The notes under the pieces were generated by a model. The model saw only the letters and a program-made list of their open reading frames with translations, was not told where the DNA came from and did not search any database. A DNA stretch of 64,000 bases. It comes from Sphingomonas sp. KRR8. GTDB lineage: Bacteria > Pseudomonadota > Alphaproteobacteria > Sphingomonadales > Sphingomonadaceae. The first letter of the stretch is position 1. Every line of letters begins with the position of its first letter. A program made the position numbers and the translations under genes. Positions 53,459 through 63,500 of the stretch are shown here, one piece after another. The stretch covers positions 1,908,501 through 1,972,500 of the forward strand of contig NZ_CP097462.1 of NCBI RefSeq assembly GCF_023559245.1, given 5' to 3'.

Positions 53459-53884
53459 CTAGCGGCGCGACGGCCCGGTGAAGGGCACGAACTCGCCAAA
53501 GGTGCAGCTGCCAACCGTCATGCCACTGGCGGTATCGACGACCTGCACGATCTGACCCTGGCACAGTCCTTCGCCGCCGAACTGCTTGGTCAGCATGGCA
53601 TAGCCGGGCCGGCCAAGGCCCGAGCAGCCACCCGGGATGTCCGTCCGCCAGACGCGGTTGCCGCCGTCGCGGAACAGCACGGTATGCTCATCGACCACCA
53701 CCATGTCGTTGGCGCGATAGTTGGGCAGGCAGCTCTGCGGCCGACCGGCGACCTTGCCAGCAAGATAGCGGTCGAGTTCCTGCAGTGCCTGCGGGCTGCG
53801 CGGCTGCGGAGCCTCATTATAGGCGCAGGCGCCGACCGTCGCTGTGGTCAGCGCGGAAAGGGTGAGGACGGCGATGCGATGCAT
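53459..53884 (-). CDS. Small exported lipoprotein-like protein, possibly DUF6491
   Basis: Protein of 141 residues with a signal sequence ending VGACAYN, a lipobox variant, and a globular domain with four more cysteines (QSCLPNYR, GGCSGLGRP, GLCQGQIVQV, GSCTFGEFVPF). The pattern Cys-Pro-x, a DEHTVLF strand, RTDIPGGCSGL and LCQGQIVQV...GSCTFGEF resembles DUF6491 of sphingomonads, from memory and not checked. Function unknown. AGGAAG lies seven bases before the ATG. It converges on the acyl-CoA ligase with nine bases between the stops. Confidence 0.72.
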   Translation of the reverse strand: MHRIAVLTLSALTTATVGACAYNEAPQPRSPQALQELDRYLAGKVAGRPQSCLPNYRANDMVVVDEHTVLFRDGGNRVWRTDIPGGCSGLGRPGYAMLTKQFGGEGLCQGQIVQVVDTASGMTVGSCTFGEFVPFTGPSRR

Positions 53885-53954
53885 GGCGGGCTTCCTTGCA
53901 GGATGACGCTTTCAACTGGCGGAATAACGCGTCCGCATGCTGCTTGGCTCCAGC

Positions 53955-54689
53955 TTAACGGAAGCTGTCTTTACCGGTACGTAACAACGCAAACTCAGCA
54001 GCGTCACGGGCCCGAAGGAACGGATTGGACGCTTTCTCCTCGCCGATGGTCGTCGGGAGCGTGATCTCGCCCTGCTGGCGCAAAGCCTCCACCTCGGCCA
54101 GCCGCCGCTCGATCGCCGCGTCGCCGGGGAAGGCATGCGCGGCGAAGCGGTAGTTACTCACTGTATACTCGTGCGCCGCATGGACCAGCGTCTCGTCTGG
54201 CAGCGTCGCCAGCCGCTGCAAGGACGCAAACATCTGCTCCGGCGTGCCTTCGAACAGGCGCCCACAGCCCCCGGCGAACAAGGTGTCGCCAGTGAAGGCG
54301 ACCCCAGCATCAGCCATTATGAAGGCGATATGTCCAAGGGTATGTCCAGGCACGTGCCAGACCTGAGCAGTCCACCGTCCGACGGCAACCGCGTCCCCGT
54401 CGACAAGCCCGTGGTTGAGCCCGGCGAACTTCTCGCGCTCCGCCTCGGGTCCCCACACCTCGGCACCTGTGGCACCCACAACCGCAGCAATCCCAGCCGT
54501 GTGGTCGGGATGCCAATGGGTGATCAGCACCTGATTGATCCGCCAGCCGCGAGTGTCAGCCGCAGCCAGTGCCGCCGCCCCGTCGCCGGGATCCACACAG
54601 GCCGTGTGACCGCTTGCCGGGTCGTGCAGGAGCCAGATGTAATTGTCGCTCAGTGCCGGGACGGAGACGATCTCGGGCCTCCCTGCCAT
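53955..54689 (-). CDS. gloB: Hydroxyacylglutathione hydrolase (glyoxalase II)
   Basis: Metallo-beta-lactamase-fold enzyme of 244 residues hydrolysing S-D-lactoylglutathione to D-lactate and glutathione. The metal-binding THWHPDHTAG motif, further His/Asp ligands (HVPGHTLGHIAF; FTGDTLFAGGCGRLFEGT) and the C-terminal HAAHEYTVSNYRFA with family-typical GEEKASNPFLR ending identify GloB. Its ATG overlaps the gloA stop by one base (TAATG), so it is translationally coupled to glyoxalase I and both steps of methylglyoxal detoxification are made together. Confidence 0.95.
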   Translation of the reverse strand: MAGRPEIVSVPALSDNYIWLLHDPASGHTACVDPGDGAAALAAADTRGWRINQVLITHWHPDHTAGIAAVVGATGAEVWGPEAEREKFAGLNHGLVDGDAVAVGRWTAQVWHVPGHTLGHIAFIMADAGVAFTGDTLFAGGCGRLFEGTPEQMFASLQRLATLPDETLVHAAHEYTVSNYRFAAHAFPGDAAIERRLAEVEALRQQGEITLPTTIGEEKASNPFLRARDAAEFALLRTGKDSFR

Positions 54690-55105
54690 TACCACTCGCC
54701 CGTATTCGGCATCGACGCCCATGGCTCGGCAGGCGCCTTGGCTCCTCCCTTGTTGAGCAGTTCGATGGAGATGTTGTCAGGCGTCCGCACGAACGCCATC
54801 CGCCCGTCGCGGGGTGGTCGATTGATCGTCACACCGGCATCCATGAGCCGCTGGCAGGTCTCGTAGATGTCGTCCACCTGATAGGCGAGGTGTCCGAAGT
54901 TGCGACCGCCACCATATTGCTGGGCATCCCAGTTATAGGTCAGCTCGACCTCTCCGCCCTCATCGCCCGGCACGCCGAGGAAGATGAGGGTAAAGCGGGC
55001 CGCCTCATTCTCCATGCGCCGCCTTTCCTCGAGGCCGAGCAGCTGGAAGAAGCCAACCGTCGCCTCCGGATCGGTCACCCGGATCATCGTGTGCAGGAAT
55101 TTCAT
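54689..55105 (-). CDS. gloA: Lactoylglutathione lyase (glyoxalase I)
   Basis: Glyoxalase I of 138 residues with a single VOC-fold unit pair, isomerising the methylglyoxal-glutathione adduct to S-lactoylglutathione. The start MKFLHTMIRVTDPEATVGFF carries the first metal ligand (His), LTYNWD the Glu-containing region, FGHLAYQVDDIYETCQRL the second His, and ISIELLNKG the last Glu. It heads the gloA-gloB unit and diverges from the two-partner secretion operon with a 263-base gap. Confidence 0.94.
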   Translation of the reverse strand: MKFLHTMIRVTDPEATVGFFQLLGLEERRRMENEAARFTLIFLGVPGDEGGEVELTYNWDAQQYGGGRNFGHLAYQVDDIYETCQRLMDAGVTINRPPRDGRMAFVRTPDNISIELLNKGGAKAPAEPWASMPNTGEW

Positions 55106-55285
55106 CGCAACCTCGCTCAGCTCGGGGACGAAGATTCCGCGCCCGGTGTCGCCTCTAAGGTGACGACGAAACCACCGACTTCAAGTGGTGCCAAAGGCCG
55201 CACTGATTGCCCCGCCACCGGCTAGGCTGAGGCGTGTCGCCGCTGCGCAACGGGACAAATCCGCCACTTCTGCCGATACGCACGA

Positions 55286-55315
55286 TTGACTTTTCATCGT
55301 GGTTAGCGGTTAATT
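55286..55315 (+). promoter_or_regulatory. Possible promoter of the two-partner secretion operon
   Basis: TTGACT and TTAATT are separated by 18 bases, ending 54 bases before the TpsB start, in an AT-richer stretch than the surroundings (GCGGTTAATTAACAG). It is a sigma-70-like guess. The remainder of the 263-base gap between gloA and TpsB shows no repeats. Confidence 0.35.
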
Positions 55316-55368
55316 AACAGATCGCGACTCGCGGGTAGGCCCTGCGACGCGCCTCACAGGGGACATCC

Positions 55369-57108
55369 ATGACGGCTCGGGGGGCGACGGCGAGGGCAAA
55401 ACTCGCGGCCGCGATTCTCGCGGGCGTGCTCCCGCTAGGCGCAGTGTCGGCGCAAAGCGTCGTCCCTACTCGTGATGAGCTGACCCGCCCGCCCGCAACT
55501 ACGGAGAGCCGCCCTTCGCGGCTGAGCGTACGGGGCGAAATGGAACGCTCGCCGTGCGCACTTTCGGACCCACAGTTCGCGGGCATAAACGTCACGATCA
55601 CCGAGGTCCGTTTCAACAATCTCAAGGGCGCAACCCCGGCGGAGATGCGCTCCAGCTGGACCGATCTCGCTGGCCAGAACCGGCCGGTGAACATCATCTG
55701 CGACATACGCGATCGGGCCGCGACCCTGCTTCGGAACAAGGGCTATCTCGCCGCCGTCCAGGTCCCGGTGCAGCGGATCCAAAATGGCGTGGTGAAGCTC
55801 GAGGTGCTCTACGGGCGCGTGACAACCGTGAGGGCGCGGGGCGAGACGACGGGCGCTGAGGCCAAGCTCACCCAATATCTGCAGAAGCTCACGCAGGACG
55901 AGATATTCGATCGCCACCGGGCCGAACGCTATCTGCTGCTGGCGCGCGACCTTCCGGGCTACAACGTGCAGCTCACCCTGCGGCCGGCCGGTACGGCGCC
56001 TGGTGACCTGGTCGGAGAAGTCAGCGTCATCCGCCGGCCCTATTCGGTCGATGCAACGGTGCAGAACCTGGCCCCGCGCGAGACTGGCCGTTGGGGCGGA
56101 CAGTTGCGCGCCCAGGCCTTCGGGCTGACCGGCATGGGCGACGTCACCACCTTGAGCTACTACAATGTGCTCGGCGACTGGCGCGAGCAGCGGATCATTC
56201 AGGTGGGGCACCAGTTTCGGCCGGGGTCCGAAGGGCTGATCGTCGACGGCCAATTCACCTACGCTTGGAGCCGGCCTGACACCGGAGCAGCCGCGGGCGA
56301 TTCGGCGCTCACGGCCAAGACTCTCTTTTCCAGTCTTTCGCTGACCTACCCGCTCATCCGGCGCCAGTCCCACAGCGTGTATCTGTCGGGCGGTTTCGAT
56401 CTCCTCAACCAGGATGTCGAACTCATCGCGCCGCTGGCCCGCGACCATTTGCGGATCGGCTGGCTGCGCGCCACCGCCGAGGGGGTCGACACCAGGAACA
56501 GCGCGCCTCACTGGCGGGCGAGTGCCCTGCTGGAGTTCCGCAAGGGATTGGGCGTGCTCGGCGCCAGCAGCGGGTGCCGTCAAGCCAGTTGTGACTTCAC
56601 CTCCGCCATTCCGCTCAGCCGGGCGGACGCGGACCCCACAGCCGCCATCGTCCGCGCCGGCGGTTCGCTCGAACTCGCCATCGGGGACTCGCTGGCACTG
56701 TTCCTCAGTCCTCGAGCGCAGCTGGCGTTCGCGCCGCTTGCAGCCTTCGAGGAGTTCACGGGCGGCAATTACACGATCGGACGCGGCTATGCTCCCGGCA
56801 CCATCAGCGGTGACAGCGGCGTGGGACTGGTGACGGAGCTTCGCGGGCCGCGTCTGCGCCTGGGCAACGTCGGTGCGCGGGTGCAGCCATTTGCGTTCGG
56901 CGACTTGGCCTGGGCCTGGAACAAGCATGACGGCCTTGGCGCGGACCGGCTGGCCTCCGTCGGTGCGGGCATGCGCGGCGACCTTGCGGACCGCCTCCGG
57001 CTCGACGTCACCATCGCCAAGCCGTTGCGGCGCGCGGGCCTGCTTGAGCAGCGTCCCGGCTGGCGCGCCCTGTTCACCCTCACCACCCGCTTCCTGCCCT
57101 GGAGATGA
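55369..57108 (+). CDS. Two-partner secretion outer-membrane transporter (ShlB/FhaC/HecB family)
   Basis: TpsB pore protein of 579 residues that exports the partner encoded next. A signal peptide (KLAAAILAGVLPLGAVSAQ) is followed by a POTRA pair (about 75-230: VTITEVRFNNLKGATPAEM; GYLAAVQVPVQRIQNGVVKLEVLYGRV), then the 16-stranded barrel ending TTRFLPWR. The barrel segment ENFTGG-like EEFTGGNYTIGRGYAPGTISGDSGVGL is the conserved L6/VRGY-type region (here GRGY). It recognises the TPS domain of its TpsA. TpsA starts two bases after its stop. Confidence 0.92.
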   Translation: MTARGATARAKLAAAILAGVLPLGAVSAQSVVPTRDELTRPPATTESRPSRLSVRGEMERSPCALSDPQFAGINVTITEVRFNNLKGATPAEMRSSWTDLAGQNRPVNIICDIRDRAATLLRNKGYLAAVQVPVQRIQNGVVKLEVLYGRVTTVRARGETTGAEAKLTQYLQKLTQDEIFDRHRAERYLLLARDLPGYNVQLTLRPAGTAPGDLVGEVSVIRRPYSVDATVQNLAPRETGRWGGQLRAQAFGLTGMGDVTTLSYYNVLGDWREQRIIQVGHQFRPGSEGLIVDGQFTYAWSRPDTGAAAGDSALTAKTLFSSLSLTYPLIRRQSHSVYLSGGFDLLNQDVELIAPLARDHLRIGWLRATAEGVDTRNSAPHWRASALLEFRKGLGVLGASSGCRQASCDFTSAIPLSRADADPTAAIVRAGGSLELAIGDSLALFLSPRAQLAFAPLAAFEEFTGGNYTIGRGYAPGTISGDSGVGLVTELRGPRLRLGNVGARVQPFAFGDLAWAWNKHDGLGADRLASVGAGMRGDLADRLRLDVTIAKPLRRAGLLEQRPGWRALFTLTTRFLPWR

Positions 57109-57110
57109 CC

Positions 57111-60100
57111 ATGCGTGCAGTGACTCGCTTCCTCTGTTCAGCGTCAATTCTGGCGACCGCCGTCGTGCGTCCCGATGCTGCCCAGGCACAGCGCTCCTTT
57201 CAGGGCGATGGGCAGGTCGTGTTTGGCACGGCCACGATCAACCAGGCGACGGGTACGGTGGTGCAGGTCGGCAGTCCGCAAACGGTGATCAACTGGACCC
57301 CGGCCGGCACTGGAGACTTCCAGCCGGCGGGCACCACGGCCCTGTTCACCACTCAGTCGGGCAGCGGGCTGACCGACTTCGCGGTGCTCAACCGGATCCT
57401 GCCGGTCGGGGACAACCCAGTCCGGATCAACGGAACCATCCTCTCGCGGCTTCAAGGCAACAGCAGTCAGGCGGCGGGGACCGTCTATTTCTACAGTCCT
57501 GGCGGGATCGTCATCGGCGCCAATGCCGTGATCGACGTGGGCAGCCTCGGCCTGACCACCAGTGACCCTTGGTCCGGCAGCGGCCCGTGGTTAAGCGCTG
57601 ACCGGACGGCCACCTTTGCCTCCAGCCTGCCGGGCCGCTCCGTCATCCTCGAACCGGGATCGTTGATTACGACATCGGGGAGCACCGGCAGCTACACGGC
57701 GATTGTGGCGCCGCAGGTGCTCCACCAGGGCATCATCCGCTCCTCGGGCGGTGTGGCCCTGGTCGCGGCCGACGCGGCGACCATCACCTTCAGCCCAGAT
57801 AATCTCTATTCGATCCAGGTCAGCGCACCAGAAGTCGGAAGCGCCGGCGGACTGGCCATCGACGGAGGCCGCATCGGCAGTGCGGCAATTGGCCCCGTTG
57901 CCTCAGCCCAACGCCTCTATCTGGTGTCGATCCCGAAGAACACGGCCGTCACCATGCTCATCCAGGGAGGAGCGGACCTCGGCTTCACGCCGGCGGGACA
58001 GGCGAGCATCGACGGAGATGCCATCGTCCTCTCTGCGGGACGGGACATTGTTCATGGAGAGCTCGGTCGACCATCCAACGGGTTGTCCGGCAACGCCATC
58101 ATTCAGAACGCGACATTCCGCGACCGTACGATTGCCGGCATCAACGGTTCGGCCAATCTACTGGCGCTGACCGGCGACCTGAGCTTCCTGAGCAATCTCG
58201 ACCTGCAGTCCGGCTCGGTCATCCTCCGGGCGGAAAGTGGGCACAAGCTCTCCGTCGGCGGGAGTCTGCTCGCCGATGCGCGCCAGTTTGGCAGCGCCGG
58301 TAATGCATCCGCGATCGGCGGCAGCATCGACCTTGTTGCGGGCAGGGCCGACGATGCAGCCAGCGGCGGGTCCGTCACCATTGGAGGCGGCGCGACCTTG
58401 CTGGCGGACGGCGTCGGTGGCGCCGGCTCCGGTGGCACGGCGGGCGTGATCAAGCTCACGTCCTATGCTCACGGAAAGATACAGGTTGGCGGAGATCTGC
58501 TGGCGTCGGCCGACGGTCTCGGCGGCGCGGGTGTTGCTGGCGGTGTACGGGACGGCGGCGTCGGAATCGGCGGCGCAATCCGGCTCAGTGCGCTCGGCGG
58601 CGTGCTGACTGCACGGAACACCTCTCTGCGCAGCGATGGCATCGGTGGCGAGGGCACCGCCGCAACCGGAGCCGGCGGCAATGCCCGGAGCGGCAGTATC
58701 ACCGTGGAGTCTGTCGGCGGCCAACTTCAGCTTGGCGAGACGGCTGCCCTAAGCGCCGACGCCCGGGGCGGCGCTGGCAGCAGCGGCGGTGCAGGCGGCG
58801 ACGCGATGATCGGCGGAGCTGGCGCACTGCAAGTCCTCGCATCGCAGGGTGGGAGCATCGCGGCTGGGACCCTTCGAGCGACCGCGAGCGCCACCGGCGG
58901 CACGTCGCCCCCCGGTGCGGGCCGCTCCATGTCGCAAGGTGGGAATCGCTTCGAAATCAGCAACGGGCAGGCGAACTTTGGGCAGCTGACCTTCGGGGTA
59001 AACGCCGCGGCGAACGCCCCAGGCGCCACGCGCGACCTCATCAAGCTCGACAACGGAACCGCTGACGTCAGCGGCCTGTTTTCCTTCGCCACCTCGGGAT
59101 CGCTTGGCGTGGCGAACAATCGTGGACGGCTGACAGCAGGCTCCATCGGGCTTGGCGCGCAGACGTTCGTGGCGGAAGCCGCCCCGGGAACGCTCGGCTC
59201 GCTTAATGCCGGGAGCTGGTTGGTCACTACTGCCGGCGACTTCATCCTCGCTGCCAACCTCACTTCCGCCAGCGGCTTTGCGATCAACGCCCCCGGGCGG
59301 GTGCAGCTCGCGGGGCTTTCAAGCTCGGGCGGGAGCTTGTCGATCCGGTCCGGCGGCCTGCTCACGATCGACGGGGCATGGTCCGCGCCCACAATCGACC
59401 TAACCTCGAGTGATATCAACTTGGGGGGCGCTTCCAGTCTGGCCGCCGCAAATGACCTCCGCCTGACGTCCATCAATGCCGCTCAGATGCTCATCGGCGA
59501 TGGGCTGGCGGGCAGCGGCTACGCGCTCAGCAATGCGGAGTTCGCCCGTCTGCACGGCGGCAACATCATCCTTCAGGGACGCTCGGACACGACTGCCTCG
59601 CCGAGCATGAGGATCGGAAGGCTGGCCGTATCGGGCGCTCAGCTCGCAGGTCAGGGAATGCTCCGCTTCGCGACCGAATCGAACAACGGCAGGGCCGGCG
59701 TGATCGCGATTAGCGGTGCGGTCGGTGGCACGGGCTTCGGCGGCGGCCAAACGGTGGCGTTCGAAGCTGCGCGGGTGGAGGTCGACGCGAGCACCGGCGG
59801 CATCAACCTGACCGGCGGCGGAGTGGCACCCTCGGGGCAGCTCAGCTTCCGCACCGACCGGCTTTGGGTTGCAAGCCCCGCGATCCTCGCCCAACTTGCT
59901 GGCAACGCAGCCTACGTGGGTCGGGAGGCGGATCTCGCCGCTTCACTGGCCACCCCCCGCACGGACGGCATCATTCGGGCTGGGTCGGTCAACTTCACCG
60001 GTGCGCGCCAGATCCTCGTCCAGAACAGCGGAACGAGAACCGCACCCGCCGGGCTCGCGAGCGGTGACGGCACCTTCCTGACTTTCGCCTCGTCGGGCGC

Positions 60101-60515
60101 TCAGGGCGATCCGATCGAGCTTATCGTCAACGGTCAGATCATCCAGGCGAACGGAAGTGCGACCGGAGGCTTCGCGGTCCAGAGCGCGCTTGCCCGGGCC
60201 AGGGCATCCAGCGGCGTGCGGTTCACGGCCAACAGCAGCGTCAATGGCTGCCTGGTCAGCGCGATCAGTTGCGGTCCGCTCAACGCCACGCGAGACGAGG
60301 ACATCCACATCGGCTTCCTGCCGCCCTTGCCCGACAAGTTGTTCGGTGACGACGACGACGGCGATGGCAGGAAGAAGTCTGGTGCGATCACACCGGCCGA
60401 GAAGCTGGTTGATCGCCGGCCACTTGAACGTGTGCAGCCGATCGATGAGCCCGTTTCGGGCGCCGGCAACCCGGCGATGATGGGCAGCGGCTCGCCTCTG
60501 GGAGGCGGACGGTGA
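57111..60515 (+). CDS. Two-partner secretion exoprotein (TpsA, filamentous haemagglutinin-like beta-helix)
   Basis: Secreted or surface protein of about 1134 residues. A signal peptide (VTRFLCSASILATAVVRPDAAQA) precedes the TPS domain, about residues 30-270: QTVINWTPAG, VRINGTILSRLQGNSSQAAGTVYFYSPGGIVIGANAVIDVGS, a variant of the NPNGI motif. The rest is Gly-rich, beta-helix-forming repeats with no toxin domain. The C-terminus has a Cys pair (NGCLVSAISCGP), an acidic DDDDGDGRKKSG stretch and a disordered tail. The ATG at 57111 has GGAG six bases upstream; an ATG at 57105 is too close to it. The next gene's GTG overlaps its stop. Confidence 0.9.
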   Translation: MRAVTRFLCSASILATAVVRPDAAQAQRSFQGDGQVVFGTATINQATGTVVQVGSPQTVINWTPAGTGDFQPAGTTALFTTQSGSGLTDFAVLNRILPVGDNPVRINGTILSRLQGNSSQAAGTVYFYSPGGIVIGANAVIDVGSLGLTTSDPWSGSGPWLSADRTATFASSLPGRSVILEPGSLITTSGSTGSYTAIVAPQVLHQGIIRSSGGVALVAADAATITFSPDNLYSIQVSAPEVGSAGGLAIDGGRIGSAAIGPVASAQRLYLVSIPKNTAVTMLIQGGADLGFTPAGQASIDGDAIVLSAGRDIVHGELGRPSNGLSGNAIIQNATFRDRTIAGINGSANLLALTGDLSFLSNLDLQSGSVILRAESGHKLSVGGSLLADARQFGSAGNASAIGGSIDLVAGRADDAASGGSVTIGGGATLLADGVGGAGSGGTAGVIKLTSYAHGKIQVGGDLLASADGLGGAGVAGGVRDGGVGIGGAIRLSALGGVLTARNTSLRSDGIGGEGTAATGAGGNARSGSITVESVGGQLQLGETAALSADARGGAGSSGGAGGDAMIGGAGALQVLASQGGSIAAGTLRATASATGGTSPPGAGRSMSQGGNRFEISNGQANFGQLTFGVNAAANAPGATRDLIKLDNGTADVSGLFSFATSGSLGVANNRGRLTAGSIGLGAQTFVAEAAPGTLGSLNAGSWLVTTAGDFILAANLTSASGFAINAPGRVQLAGLSSSGGSLSIRSGGLLTIDGAWSAPTIDLTSSDINLGGASSLAAANDLRLTSINAAQMLIGDGLAGSGYALSNAEFARLHGGNIILQGRSDTTASPSMRIGRLAVSGAQLAGQGMLRFATESNNGRAGVIAISGAVGGTGFGGGQTVAFEAARVEVDASTGGINLTGGGVAPSGQLSFRTDRLWVASPAILAQLAGNAAYVGREADLAASLATPRTDGIIRAGSVNFTGARQILVQNSGTRTAPAGLASGDGTFLTFASSGAQGDPIELIVNGQIIQANGSATGGFAVQSALARARASSGVRFTANSSVNGCLVSAISCGPLNATRDEDIHIGFLPPLPDKLFGDDDDGDGRKKSGAITPAEKLVDRRPLERVQPIDEPVSGAGNPAMMGSGSPLGGGR

Positions 60516-63500
60516 TCCGCCTCAGTCCCGCCGCATTGCTCGCCGCGACCGTCCTGAGCGGGGCGATCTCGGGGCCAGCCCGTGCGGCCGATGGCCTCGC
60601 CGTGCGCAACAACTTCCGCATTGGCAGTGACGGGGTCAGCTGCACCGCGCAATTCAGCGCTCTGGACCCACGCCTTCGGACCATGTTCGATCGCGCCTAT
60701 GGACTGACCTGCCGCGACGCGGCGGCGCCAGTCGGCACGGCGGTCGTGCTTCGTGCGCCGCTGGCGCTGTCCGAAGCTGCCCAGGGGCAGGTCTGCAAAC
60801 CGGAAGAAACTGCGACCGTCGAGGGCGTAGGGGTGGCTCGGCTTCAGCGCTGCCGTGACGAGGCGGCCGCTCTCGACTATCTTCGCTACGGCGTTGACCG
60901 GGGTCCAGACCATGTGATCGTCGAGGGGCTGGCGGGTTACGACAGCGCCCTTCGGCTCACCTTGGCTAGCCTGGTCAACAATCGGCCGCAGATCGGCACG
61001 GTGCGGGTTGCTACAACCCTGGTGAGCGATTTCGCCGCATTTGCGCGGGTTCAGGCGGGCGCGCTAGATACCGGAAGCGCCCGGGTCGAAGGCTATCTTC
61101 GCAACAACGGCGGGCGCTACGCGGAATCGGCAGAGTTCTTCGATTCCATCGCCGAGCGGCAAGGCAATGATGCGGTGGTCAAGGCCGAGGCATGGGCCAA
61201 CCAGGGCCTGCAGCAGTCGAATCTTGGTAATGCGGCCGCCGCGTCCGCCCTGTTTGACCGCGCTCAGACCCTCATCTCTCCATCGGATCCGGTGCTCATG
61301 CGCCTCCTGCGCAATTACCGCGCCATCGCTGAACTGAACCGCCAGCAACCAAGGGCCGCGCTGGAGCAGTTGGCGGCACCGGTTCCGGAAGTCGTACGCG
61401 ACGACGACCGCGATGCGCTTGGTCGCGGGCTGATCAGCGAGCCGGTCTCCCTTGAACTCAATAGCGACAGCGCTGACGCGCGGCGCTTAAGGGCGCTCGA
61501 CAGTGCGTTGACGCCGGCCGAGCGGTCGGACGTGCTTGACGGGCAGGCGCTCGCGCTCACCGGCACCGCCCACCGTCAGCTCAACCAGCTCGAACAGGCC
61601 GACAGCGAGTTGCAGGAGGCCGAGCGTCGCATTCGCTCAGTCCGAGAAGGCACGATCGAATCGGCCAGCTGGATGCTGGCGGATATCGCGCAGGAGCAGG
61701 CTCTCCTGGCGGAGGACCGAGGCGATGGGGCTGGCGCGCGCACCCGCTCTGACGAGGCGATCGCCATCCTGGCTCACGCCTTTCCAGAATCGCCCTCTCT
61801 CTTGTCGGCGCGCGCACGGAAGGCCGCGATGCTCCGGCGGCTTGGTGACCGGCAAGGCTCCCGCGCCTTGTTCCGCCAGGTCGTGGTAGACTCCGACTCC
61901 GTGCCGGATGGCGGATCCACCTTGCGGAGTCTGCTCGATCCTTACCTCTCGATGCTTGCTGATGACCCGGATGAGGGATCGGCGGCCGAGGCGTTCGCCG
62001 CCGCGCAGGCGCGGCAACGTCCAGGTGTCGCGCAAACGCAGGCTGTTCTTGCGCGGCAGTTCAGCCAGGGAAGTGACGAGGCCAGCGCCCTATTCCGCTT
62101 GTCCCTTGCGCGCACGCGCGAGATCGCCCGCGCGCAGCAGGAGCTTTCGGACCTGAGGGCCCGCCCGCAGCAGACTTCTGCTCTTCTGCAGAACATCGCG
62201 GGCGCCGAGAGCAATTTGACAACGCTTCGGGCCGAACAGACCGGACTGCAGGCGCGCCTGAGTGCCTATCCGCGCTATCAGGCGCTGAGCCGAACCCAGG
62301 TCGACCTTCGCGAGCTGCAGCAGCGGCTTAAACCCGGTGAAGCCTATTGGCAGCTCATCGACACGGCGACGGTCGATTATGCGCTCTTCGTCACGCCGAC
62401 CGCAGCCCGGCTCTATCGCACGGGCACGGATCGGGCGGGCCTCGCCGCGGACGTGCGCGCCTTGCGGGATACGATCGCCCGCTCCGATCAGGGCCAGGTG
62501 CTCACCGATCCGTTCGATGTCGCTCGATCAGCGACGCTCTTCACCAGGCTCATGGGGCCGGTCGCTTCCGAGCTCGCCACTGTCCGGCACTTGATCGTGG
62601 AACCGGATGGCGCCCTGCTGCAATTACCACTTTCGGTGCTGATTACCGACCTTGCCACTGTTCAGGCGTACGAGGCCCGGCTCAACCGGCCCGGCAGCGA
62701 CAAATATGATTATCGGGGCATAGCCTGGCTCGGCCGTGATCGCGAGATTTCTACAGCGGTGAGTGCCCGAAGCTTCCTGGACGTCCGCGCGATCGCGCCA
62801 AGCAAGGCGCATCGCCTCTACCTTGGACTTGGCAATAATGCCGTGCCGGGGGCACTGCCGGTGGCGGCGGTGACGGACGACTGCGAGTGGCCGCTGTCGG
62901 CATGGCAGGCGCCGATCTCTGACGCCGAGTTAAAGCTCGGCCAGAAGCAATTCGGTCCGCAAGGCAGCGAATTGATTACCGGGGCATCCTTCAGCGACAC
63001 GTCACTGCTCGGCGATCGCGAACTGAAGGACTTCCGAGTTCTTCATTTCGCCACTCACGGGCTGGTGACCGCACCTCGGCCCGATTGTCCTCCTCGTCCT
63101 GCGTTGCTGACCTCCTTCGGAAGTCGCGGCTCCGATGGTCTGCTTAGCTTCAAGGAGATCTTCGATCTTCAGCTGGATGCGGACGTGGTCATCCTTTCCG
63201 CCTGCGATACGGCCGGACTCGCGACCATCGCAGCAAGCAGAGAGGCAGGCGTCAGTTCCGGTGGCAACTTCGCGCTCGACGGGCTCGTGCGCGCCTTCGT
63301 CGGCGCCGGAGCGCGCTCCGTGGTGGCCAGTCATTGGCCAGTTCCCGACGATTATGGAGCAACCGCCCGGCTGATGGGGGGGCTGCTCGGCGCGCCGCCG
63401 GGTGAACCTCTGGCGGCGGCATTACGGGATGCGCAGCGTGGGCTGATGGACGATGCAAGGACCAGCCATCCCTTTTACTGGGCCGCCTTCATCATTCTCG

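Noticed and set aside
55369..57108. TpsB as a BamA-type assembly protein
   Set aside because: Only two POTRA-like domains, the ShlB/FhaC barrel pattern and a TpsA gene next to it fit two-partner secretion.
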